DNA of 64,000 nt from Heterocephalus glaber (taxonomy: Eukaryota; Chordata; Mammalia; Rodentia; Bathyergidae): contig NW_004624782.1 in the NCBI RefSeq assembly GCF_000247695.1, forward strand, positions 11,933,665 to 11,997,664. The letters are read 5' to 3'. The number at the start of each line of letters is the position of its first letter. The first letter of the stretch is position 1. Made by a program: the position numbers and the translations under genes. The notes under the pieces are model-generated. The model worked only from the letters and a program-made list of their open reading frames with translations, did no database searches and was not told the DNA's origin. Positions 55,596 to 64,000 of this stretch are shown piece after piece.

Positions 55596-56299
55596 CCTGG
55601 CTGTTGCCATGTATGTGCAGGCAGAGGAAAGCTTTGTGCGCTCGCAAATGAGCACGCGTGTGCAGCCCGGCCAAGGAGTGAAGCGTGAGCAGCTCCCGGA
55701 GAGATTCCGACCCAGTCGCCTTGTCCCCACGCGAGCTATCCAGGCAGAGCCCGGCCGCCTTGCTCTGTGAGTCTGGCTCTTGCACTCAGGCTGCCCTAAC
55801 TGCCTTGCCAGTCGCCCCGGCAGGCTGGCAGTCAGAGCTGTGCCTCTGCTGCTGCGCCGTCCACACCGTGCCAGGCCTCTCCCGCCCGCCTGTGGTCTCC
55901 TTGCCCCAGTGAAGCGAGAGGCCTGCTCCCGTTTCACAGACGAGGACACTGAGGCCCTGGCCACACAGGAGGCCCCGTGCCTGCCTCCCCACTAGGCCTG
56001 GGGGCAGGGGGAGCGTGACAGCGAGGTCCTCCTTGCCGTGCCAGTGCCTGCGTGCTGCCAGCGTGGCCTTGCCGGGGACAGAGGCCCGAGTCGGCCAACA
56101 AAGGCAGGCGGACATCGAGTGCCAGCTTGGCCATTTCCCACTTCACCCTGCAGCCACTGAACGTCAATTTCCCCTTTACAGGGGGAATGTTGGGGTTCAT
56201 CTTCCACATTGCACTTTCCAGGAGAGGCCAACAGAGGTGTCGAAGAGAAGCGAGTTCATGACTCTTCCTTCATTCCAGGCACTGTCCCAATTGCTCCAG

Positions 56300-56405
56300 G
56301 GTCAGAAGGCCTGGGTTCAAATCCAGCCCCATTCTTTACTGACGGTGCCTTATGCAGGTTCTGGAACTCCCTGGGCCTTGGTTTTCCCATCTCTAAAATG
56401 GGTGT
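56300..56405 (+). mobile_element. MIR SINE
   Basis: 'ggcctgggttcaaatccagc', 'ctggaactccctgggccttg' and 'cccatctctaaaatgggtg'. Confidence 0.88.
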
Positions 56406-58950
56406 GGTGTCGCCTGCACCTGCTGCACCCTGGGGGTCAGCTGCTCCTCTGAGGGCTGAGTCCCGGTTGGGGGGGGGGCAGCGGGGCCCGGGGCGTGACC
56501 TCTAAGGGGGACAGGGAGAGGCAGGCGTATGCTGCAGACCCCAGGAAGGAGGCCCTGGGAGCCAGGATGTTCACGGAGATAGCCAAATCTAATCAGTGCC
56601 TGGCGCCAGATGCTCACTCCCAGGGCTCTGGAGTCGGCCTGGATCTGTGCCTGCATGAAGGCATCCCAGGGTTCTGAGCCAGAACTGGTCAGTGTTATCC
56701 AGCCATGAGAGGTGGAAAATTCCGGCTCCTGGAACTGGATTCCTGCCTCGCCAGGGCAGCTGCCCCGGGGCCTGGCGTGTTCCTCAGTCAGTGCATCCTC
56801 CAGGAGCCTGGCTGTGCCATGCGCTGTGCTGGGCGCAGGAGACCATGAGGGAGGCATGGTGCCCTGCAGGGACACTGGCCCTTGCAGGGTCACAGGGACA
56901 TGGCCGTCAGCTCTGGCCCGAGCACGGGGCATCGGGACCCCAGCTCCTCCCTCCACCTCTGTCTCCTCCCTCAGCCCCCGAACCTTCTGCAACCAGGTGG
57001 CCTTCCCAGCCCTGCAGGAGTCGCTGCAGTTTCTGCCAGGGGCCCTGTCCCACCACGAGTGTCCGCATGGCTGTCAGGTGGCCTTGTGCATGGTCGGGCC
57101 TGTGCCATGACAGTGCCCCCGGCCCCTGAAGGAAGCCTGGGGACCGCGGCCCTCCCCATCCCACTGCACAGCTGTCCTGCGCTTTGGCCACCGCAGACAC
57201 CCGCAGACCTGCTCCAGGCCCCTGCAAGGTTGCGCTCCCAGAGCCCCGGCCAGCGGCTCTGACTGCTGCGTCCACAGTGCGTGGTCACCCCAGCAAGTCT
57301 GCTCTTCCGCCGGACTCACGCTGTCCTCCCGGCATCCACCCGCAGCTGCCCTGCCCTCATCGGCCTGCGCCAAGTCCCGCCCACCCGTCCACTCCCCGCC
57401 AGGCCTGGAGCCTGATCCCTCTTCTCCAGATCCACCAGCCCCCCCAGGCTGCTCCTCGATGGAGCCCTAACCCATCACGTGGCCTGGTGGACAGTGTGGT
57501 CACCCACCCTGCCAGCCTTGGGGGTCATCCCGGCCACGCCTTCAACCCTGCGCAGCCCAGGGCCACTTGCTGCGTGGGAAGTGACTCCCTCCGCGCCTCC
57601 TTTTTTAAGATCCTTCAGAGTCTGTAAAACGGGGTTAGCAGCCTTCCCACGGGGAGCCCCTAAACCCCTGCCATCTCCCTGGAGAAATGCAGGCCTCCGG
57701 GCCATGGTGGGTCTCGCCAGCCTCCCTGAGCTGCTGTGGCCTGAAGTGTGAGCTTCCACCTCACACGGTCTCTCCCCAGCCACGGGGCTTAGGGACCGTG
57801 GCTCCTTTCTCCCAGCGGAGGCTCAGGTTCACCCTGTCGGCCCCCCTTTCCTCTCCCGTTCCAGCATCCACGCTGGTGGTGTTCCCGCTGGCACCTCCTC
57901 CAGCCTGGACCAGAATCCAGACCCTTCCTATCCTCCCATCCGACAGCCTGGGTGGGAGTCTCAGAGCCTCCTGTCTCACTGGGTCCAGTGCGTGGCCTGA
58001 TCATTGGTCCTGCCCTGCCGCCCAGCCCAGCGCATCCTGTAAACAGTCATTAGTGTCTCCAGTAACCTCTCACCTCGCTCAAGTTATTGTTAAAGGAAGA
58101 ACGGATGAATGGATGGATGAGTGGCCTGTTTGCCTCTGCAGCAAGGACAGGAAGGTGGCAGTGAGAGAGCCAGCAGGGAGGAGGCGGCCTCTGCCCCTGA
58201 GCCTCCCACGGGCTGGGGAGGGTGGGCAGCAGAGCTGGGGTCTGGGGCCTCTGGGTGGGGCTGGGATGGGACAGCCGTTTCTGGGAACCCTGGCCTGGCT
58301 GCTTCCCCAGAACGATGTGTCCCTGGGATGTGTCCCTGGTCCGCAGCCAGCGGTGCCAGCAGCCTGGCAGGTGGAGAAGCTCCAGGCCAGAGCAGATGGC
58401 GGCTCCGGGCTGCAGCTCCCTCTGCACGTGTGTCGCTCACCAGCCGTCTGCACAGCTGGCCCCTCCGCCGCGCTTGACTCATCACCAGGGAGAGGACAGC
58501 AGGAGGCCGGCAGGCGCGGCCAGGAGGGACACTTGCACTGAGCTATCCCTGCACCTCAAGCTGCACTTCCTCCCCGGATGTGTGCAGAGCGGGTATGCGT
58601 GTCCCCCCCAAGTGCCAATCCGGCCTGTCGCCGCCTTTGCCTGCTTCCTGGCCTTGCCACTTGGCCCTCTCTGGTCCTCCATTCCACCCTGCCTGTGACG
58701 CCAGGGCTCAGGGCTGCAGCATTTCAAGAGGCTGCAAAATGCTGGTCAGCCATACAGACCCGGGCAGGATGCAGGGTGCAGCCTGGCTCGGGCCCAGGCT
58801 CACATTCTCACCTCCGTGCAGAGGTCTCACCTGGGAAGTGGGAAGCAGGCGGCACCAGCCCCACGGGTTGGGGCCATGAGGTGAGACTCAAGTTGTACAG
58901 CACACACTCAGGACTGCGGGCACACCCCACAGTGTGCCCAGTCTCTGTGG

Positions 58951-59025
58951 GCAAGGGCGGGGCGTAGCTCAGTGCAGAGCACTTGCCTGGCTCACCTGAG
59001 ACCCAGTTCCTCCTCAGTGTTGAAA
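58951..59025 (+). mobile_element. ID-like SINE
   Basis: 'gcggggcgtagctcagtgca', 'gagcacttgcctggctcac', followed by a GA-rich tail to 59.08 kb. Confidence 0.75.
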
Positions 59026-59477
59026 AAGGAACGAAGGGAGTGAGGGAAGGAGAGAGAAAGGGAAGGAAGAAAGAACAGTTTTTATGGCCAAGCTCTTGGC
59101 TCAGCGTCTGTGTTTGAAAATAGGTTGTTTTTGTTTGTTGCTGAATTTTAATTGTTCATTAATAGATGCTTGCTTCTCTCGTGTGCTGGTTGTGTCTTGC
59201 ACTGTTTTAGATGCTGAGGACGAGGCAGTGACCAGGGCGGACACAAATCTGTGCCTGCCCAGGGTGAGTTCTCAGGGAGAGACCAACCTTGCACAAGAGA
59301 CATGCGTATCCAGAGTTTGGACTTGGGCTCTGGGGAATCCCAGAAGCCCCGAGAAATAGAACGTGAAGTTAAATGTGTGCGTATTGCTAGGAAAAGGGTC
59401 TGGATTACATCAGATGCTCAAGGGGTCAGTGACCCCAAAGGACGAGGGACCTTGCACTCTAGGCAGAGTTAGTGGGC

Positions 59478-59700
59478 AAGAACAGGTTCTGGAGTCGGAG
59501 GCCTGGGTTCGAATCCCTGGCCTGCTGTGGCTGTGCGCCTTCAGGCAAACACGGCACCCTTCTGTGCCCTGGTTGCCTGATCTGAAAATGGGGCCATGAT
59601 GGTACCTACTTTATAAGGCTGTTCTGAGTAGTAGGTGAGCTAATAAGGTGTGAAGTAAGAAGAAACTTGGCGTATGGTGAATGTTTGTGTTTGTTAAATG
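59478..59700 (+). mobile_element. MIR SINE, nearly full length
   Basis: 'gttctggagtcggaggcctg', 'gggttcgaatccctggcc', 'gatctgaaaatggggccatg' and 'aaggctgttctgagtagtag'. Confidence 0.9.
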
Positions 59701-59721
59701 AATGAAGAGGTCTCTTCCTTT

Positions 59722-59802
59722 TTTTTTTACATTGAGACAGTGTTGCTCGAACTTTCGATCCTCCTGCCTCAGCCTCCTGAGTAACTGGAATTGTAAACGG
59801 GC
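59722..59802 (-). mobile_element. B1 fragment
   Basis: T-run, 'attgagacagtgttgctcg', 'cagcctcctgagtaactgg'. Confidence 0.82.
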
Positions 59803-60378
59803 TCAGATTGTGATGTTTTAATCAGACCTGACTGGGTTGCTTGACCACCCACACCCCTTTGGAGGGCTTCATGGCCAGAGTCTCACTGTGACCGGCGGGC
59901 ACCCCACAGAGTTGGCACAGAGCTGAGTGACGCCTTTGCCCCTCTGCCGCCGGATGCTGTGGGCACCGTGACTGTGAGGGATGCTTATGAGGCAGCCACC
60001 CCGGCCGGGCCCCAGCAGCCCTGGCCCTGGGTGAAGCAGCCCGGCCCTCCCCACCTGTCCCTGTCCCTGTGCCCGGGGCGCCTTTGGACACACACAGGCC
60101 AGTCCCGCACCCACGTGGCAGTGCCGCTCCCCCGGGGCCCCGGCTCTGAAAGCTCCCTACATCCACCTGCCAGGTCCACCTGTCCTGCTCTGGTGGCTGC
60201 TGGTGTCCTTGCTCCAGGCTAATCCTGTCTGTATTTTGACCCATTAGTTAAGTAATGATTCACAGGAGCTTTTCAGACCATGGTGGTAGGCGGAGCTTCC
60301 CTCTCCCTGGCTTCTTGGTCTGCCGCATTTAAGACCCCAGGGCTTTAGCTACAAGGGTTGCAATTGATTATTGCCTCC

Positions 60379-60391
60379 TCTCTCTTTCTTT

Positions 60392-60450
<59 letters not shown>
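60379..60450. repeat. IL4R: (TTTC)n microsatellite
   Basis: About 72 bp of nearly pure TTTC units, about 1.0 kb before the IL4R signal-peptide exon. Confidence 0.97.
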
Positions 60451-60620
60451 AGAACAAAGAGAGAACTGAGCAGGGATGTCAAGGGCAGTGAGCCTTCTTA
60501 ACAGTTGCTCAGGAAATGTAACCCAGTACATTGTTTTTTTAGAGGAAACTGATACTATGTATGCACCAGGAGTGTTAGAAAAAATGTACACAAATGTTGG
60601 CTCTGGGATTCTGCTTTCAA

Positions 60621-60791
60621 GTCTCTCTCTGTCTCTGTCTCTCTCTCTGTCTCTCTCTGTCTCTGTCTCTCTGTCTCTGTCTCTCTGTCTCTGTCTCTAT
60701 CTCTCTCTCTCTGTCTCTGTCTGTCTCTGTCTCTCTGTCTCTGTCTCTCTTTGTCTCTCTTTGTCTGTCTCTGTCTCTGTCTGTCTGTCTC
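60621..60791. repeat. IL4R: (TCTCTG)n-type tandem array
   Basis: About 170 bp built from mixed TCTCTG, TCTG and TC units. On the minus strand it is a pure purine tract. Confidence 0.95.
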
Positions 60792-61089
60792 CACCTGCCC
60801 TGGGCTCCTCACAGCCTCTGAGCATTTTCCTGTTAGCCGGCATGGTCTGAGTAGGCCCTGCCATCCATGTGCTGAAACGGCGTCCCGAGTGCTAATATGA
60901 AGCCCCAGGGCTCCGGGGAGGTGGCTCAGTGCCCTCATAAACAGACACACATCCTGTAGAAGAGCCAGGGAGCTCGGTTGCCCTCTCGCCTGAGGACACG
61001 CGGGAGGTGCTGTCTGTGATGCAGAATGTGCAGGCAGGAGCAGCTCTGATGCCTGCCAGGTGTGCTCATCATGCAGCCGCCTGGACTGA

Positions 61090-61250
61090 AATGCCTGGGA
61101 GCCTTCCTGAGCCTTTGCTATGTTCCCGTCACTGTAAGGGCCGTGCAGCGCCCAGACACCCCATGAGGTGTCAGACAGACAGCCTTAACAGATAGGGAAA
61201 CTGAGGCCTCAGAGCACAACTTGCTCGGTGCTGACTGGTGTTGGTGGTGG
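61090..61250 (-). mobile_element. MIR SINE, minus strand
   Basis: 'gagcctttgctatgttcccg' and 'acagatagggaaactgaggc' mark a reverse-complement MIR. Confidence 0.75.
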
Positions 61251-61444
61251 AGCAGGTGTTGAGTGTCACGGAGCGTGGGTGGATGCAAACAGGACTCAGG
61301 ACAGGTGCACGGAGAGGCGTGTCTGCGAGGTGGTCAGCCGCTTAACCTCAGGCTCCAGAGGAGTGAGGGCACTGTGGGGCCCGTCGGAAGCCTAGCTCTT
61401 GCTGATCCGCTCCTTTTCCCCTCTGCAGGCGCCAGCGTCTCCCC

Positions 61445-61514
61445 ATGGGGTGGCTCTGCTCTGGCCTGCCATTCCCTGTGACCTGCCTGGCGCTGCTGTG
61501 GGCGGCCGGCTGTG
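61445..61514 (+). CDS. IL4R: IL4R signal-peptide exon (interleukin-4 receptor alpha)
   Basis: The exon runs from 61429, after a pyrimidine-rich 'ctctgcag' acceptor, to 61514 before a 'gtaagt' donor. Sixteen bases of 5' UTR precede the ATG. It encodes MGWLCSGLPFPVTCLALL and then WAAGC, plus one base of the next codon (phase 1). I recognise the signal peptide of IL-4 receptor alpha, the cell-surface chain that binds IL-4 and forms the IL-4/IL-13 receptors. The hydrophobic core is residues 8-21. The start context is weak at -3 (C) but has G at +4. The 70 coding bases match the length and phase I recall for the human exon. Confidence 0.96.
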
Positions 61515-62661
61515 GTAAGTGACCCCTCTGCGGCGTCCATGACTCCTGCCTACCCAGACCCCAGCGCCCCAGGGAGCAAAACAGAGCTCCTTGGCCTTGT
61601 GGGAGAGGACATCCCAGAGGAAGGGACGGCCGGTGACTTAGTATCCCCGCCATAGCGTCCCTTCAGACTGAAAATCTAGGTTGTTCTAGAATAATTTGAG
61701 GTAAATTCTAAAGATCACTGAAGGTGACAGAAGAAGACAACACAGAACGGAGTAGGGGAGCTGGGGCAGCCAGGGGACAGCAGGGAGCCAGCCTCAGAGG
61801 AACGGGGGCCGTGCAGACATGCGGAACAGCGCAGTCTCATGAGGCACTGTCAAGACCTGGCCAGGCCCAAGGAGGAGTGAGAGAGGAATGGGGATTGCGG
61901 GAGGAACAGCGAGGTCACAGGGCCACGCGTCCAGCAGGCATGAGCCCAGGAGCAGCTGCTGCGGTGGGGAAGGACCAGCGGTGCTGGGGCCAGGAGTGGG
62001 GAGGTGAGCAGTGTCCAGGGCCATCTGGAAGGTGGCTCTGATTGGAGTTGGCTTGTGAGGGAGGAGGTGGAGTCAAGGTGACCCCAGGACTTCTGACCCA
62101 AGCCACAGGGAGACAGGGTTGTCACTTCTGAGATGTGTTTGGGAGGGAAGGGAATGTAAACCTCACTGACAGTGCGCACTGGGGCCAGGCAGGGTGGCCC
62201 ACGCTGAGCTGGGGCAAGCAGTCACCTGCAGGCCAGGAGCAGAGGGTCCAGAGCACTCAGCAGGCTGCTCCACCCACCCGCCCTTTCCTCCCTCCTGGGA
62301 GCCAGGGGACAAAGGCGTCCCAGCCTGGAGCCTGGGGACTCAGCGCAGAGAGGGGCGCAGGGAGGGGGCAGATGGGTGGGCACCTTCCTGCACAGCACCC
62401 CGGGCTGGGCTTCGGCAGGCAGGGACTACTAGCGCCTTTCCTCTTCCCTTGGTCGGGAGCTGCATTACCCAAAGAAGAAGGGAGCCTGCGCCCTGCTGGG
62501 TCCTCCCCGAGCTGCCCCCTGGCACCTGCGTCACTGGCCCTGCGTGGGTGGTTTCTCAGCTGCCTCAGTCATGCGAATGCCTCTGGGTGGGTTCCCGGCC
62601 CCTGAGCAAGCCTATGTCTGCTGTTGGTTCCTGCCACTCAGGGGGTCCCCTGTCCCCACAG
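61515..62661 (+). other. IL4R: IL4R intron between first two coding exons
   Basis: GC-rich intron of 1,147 bp with proper gt and ag ends. I see no named repeat. Long open frames on both strands inside it are chance. Confidence 0.85.
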
Positions 62662-62809
62662 GGAGCCTGAAGGTCCTGCAGAAGCCCACCTGCTTCTCAG
62701 ACTACCTCACCCTCTCCACCTGCGAATGGCGGCTGGACCAGGCCCTGGACTGCAGCGCAGCGCTCCACCTATCCTACCAGCTCCTGTCCAACCCAGACCC
62801 CTATGAAGA
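62662..62809 (+). CDS. IL4R: IL4R second coding exon (start of cytokine-binding domain)
   Basis: The exon follows a 'ccccacag' acceptor and ends before 'gtgagc', after two bases of a codon (phase 2). Joined to the signal exon it continues GSLKVLQKPTCFSDYLTL and on to YQLLSNPDPYEE. This is the first strand region of the extracellular D1 domain. Cys34 and Cys44 (precursor numbering) form the first conserved disulfide pair, and Cys54 is also kept. Tyr38, equivalent to mature Tyr13 in the human IL-4 contact surface, is kept, as is the STCEW motif. The exon is 148 bases, 9 more than my recollection of human, giving three extra residues near its end. The human N-glycosylation site at residue 53 is Asp here. 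Later exons (WSXWS motif, transmembrane segment, JAK/STAT6 tail) lie beyond the window. Confidence 0.96.
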
Positions 62810-64000
62810 GTGAGCCCGGGCTGGGATCTTGGGAGGCAGGGTGCTGAGCAGGGCTGCCAGGGCTCCAGGAGTCCTCCTCAGGACACGCCTGTAGAGTGCA
62901 GTGGGGGCGTTGCAGCGAGCTGTCACTGCACACATGGTGGGTGGCTCTGACTGGAATAGGGCCCAAGACCTGCATTCTCAAACCCCATGGCCTCTGGACC
63001 TCTTGGAACGCTCACGTGAGTCCGCATCCAAGTGCGTCCGCCTGCACTTCCTGTTAGATCTCATCTCACAGCAACACACAGGACCGAGTTAGCAAGGCCT
63101 CTGAGCTGTGGCTCCATCCTGTGTCACGTGGCCACCGGAAGACTCCAGTCTTCTGGAGACTGAGAAGGACTCAAGAGTGAGAGAGGAGTAGCATTTCCAT
63201 GGAAACGGTCTGACCTGGTGATGCCCAAGTCCCTCGAGAGCCCCGGGCAAGGCCGTTGATGGGCAGGGAGGGGACATGCCGGTGGTGGCAGGACTGTCGC
63301 AAGGGAGGAGTCCCAGGAGCATGGTGCAGCTCAGGTGTCAGGCTGTGCGGTTCCAGGGCCTGTCAGGCTCCCAGGGCACCGAGCACCCGGGTCTCTGACG
63401 GGCGAGATCCGTGCGTGATGGTACACCAGGTACGGCACACTGGCCCTCCGGCCATATCTGGCCTACTACTGTTTTGTAACTAAAGTTTTATTAGTACATA
63501 GGCATGCTCCTTCCTGCACATAGGACCCATGGCTTTTTTTGTGCTCTGTCAGCAGAGCTGAGGAGTTGTGACAAAAACTGGATGACCCTCAGAGCCCAAA
63601 ATACTAATCTCCTGGTCTTTACAGAAAATAGCTGCTGGCCCTGGCCTCCCTGCAAACCTGGGCTGACGTGAGGGGTGCACTAAACTGGCACGTGCCTCTG
63701 GGTGGGGTGCTGCCGACTGTGCTTGGGACAAACCGTCACACGGGCACTGGGACACGTGCTGCACTAGTGCATGGCTCTTTATCTCTCAGGACCTGCAGGA
63801 AAGAGCTAAGCCCGGGACCAGGGCCTGCAGCCAGGGGAGATGAGACGGGTCCTTGCTGGGGCCGAGGGCTGTGCTAGCAAGGAAGGAACCCGGTCCTCTG
63901 CCCCCACCCCACCTGGAGGCTCTGGTCCTGGAATCAATTGGGGCGGGGGGCACGCAGTCCCGAAGGCCCGTCTCAGGGACAGCTGCAGTCACAGCCAGGC
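62810..64000 (+). other. IL4R: IL4R intron (partial), to window end
   Basis: Intron sequence with one DNA-transposon relic (63424-63655). I see no further IL4R exon; the next D1 exon, with the conserved acidic IL-4 contact, is not found before 64000. Confidence 0.75.
63424..63655 (-). mobile_element. hAT-type (MER) DNA transposon relic
   Basis: 'gcacactggccctccggcca', 'tgttttgtaactaaagtttt', 'gcagagctgaggagttgtga' and 'ggtctttacagaaaatagct' follow a known ancient mammalian hAT-type MER element. Its exact family name is uncertain. Confidence 0.7.

Larger units (their letters stand above)
48217..61428 (+). other. IL4R: IL4R intron 1
   Basis: About 13.2 kb between the inferred untranslated exon and the signal-peptide exon. 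It holds MIR, B4, L1 and simple repeats listed separately. Large unique GC-rich parts lie at 48.2-49.3, 50.2-51.6, 52.2-52.9, 55.6-56.3, 56.4-58.9 and 59.8-60.3 kb. Further untranslated exons could be hidden here; I cannot support one. Long open frames at 55-58.7 kb occur in many frames at once and fit GC-rich chance. Confidence 0.6.

Noticed and set aside
57687..58541. 284-codon plus-strand ORF in IL4R intron 1
   Set aside because: It is the longest ORF in the window, but it is GC-rich and shares the region with long frames on the other strand. A part around 58.1 kb looks like a MIR tail, and there is no recognisable domain.
60476..60850. ORF of SLSLSLS-type residues
   Set aside because: It is the translation of the (TCTCTG)n array.

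Overview
This is nuclear DNA from a rodent. The evidence is a dense load of rodent SINEs (B1, ID-type tRNA-derived elements and B4 fusions), LINE-1 and ERVL/MaLR LTRs, plus split exons of two recognisable vertebrate genes. The ID elements are a form with a 'ggggatttagctcagtgg' head and a 'ggtacc'-poly(A) end. This suggests a hystricognath rodent (mole-rat or guinea-pig group) rather than mouse, rat or squirrel, but that is inference from memory of SINE types. There are no bacterial-style genes, CRISPR arrays or operons. Most open reading frames in the window are chance frames in GC-rich DNA or LINE debris.

Two genes are supported. On the minus strand, one exon of NSMCE1 (SMC5/6-complex RING subunit) lies at about 1470-1603. 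It carries the start of the protein, and the rest of the gene runs off the left edge. The likely promoter is the CpG-rich block at about 9.96-10.88 kb, so 1.6-10.5 kb is NSMCE1 intron 1. On the plus strand, two coding exons of IL4R (interleukin-4 receptor alpha) lie at 61,445-61,514 (signal peptide) and 62,662-62,809 (first part of the cytokine-binding domain). Its likely promoter is the strong CpG island around 47.9-48.8 kb, which gives a first intron of about 13.2 kb. The head-to-head order NSMCE1(-) / IL4R(+) matches what I recall of the mammalian arrangement.

Layout: 1-10.5 kb, NSMCE1 exon and introns, with an old plus-strand L1 (3.2-9.1 kb) invaded by a younger L1 and many SINEs. 10.0-10.9 kb, NSMCE1 CpG promoter. 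10.9-47 kb, intergenic: a near-complete MaLR LTR at 11.4 kb, several other MaLR and MLT2 LTRs, a nested minus-strand L1 at 27.4-30.1 kb, an inverted repeat around a MER20 relic at 33.5-33.9 kb, a tiny hAT-type element at 37.13 kb, and an old plus-strand L1 at 37.5-45.5 kb crowded with ID insertions. 47-49 kb, IL4R CpG island. 48.2-64 kb, IL4R, whose first intron holds MIRs, B4s, minus-strand L1 fragments and two long pyrimidine microsatellites about 0.6-1.1 kb before the first coding exon.

I found no convincing new biological system. The items most worth a second look are the apparent loss of the usual NSMCE1 start codon, the altered start of the IL4R ligand-binding domain, the 56-bp inverted repeat, the 80-bp hAT-like element and the SINE hotspot.
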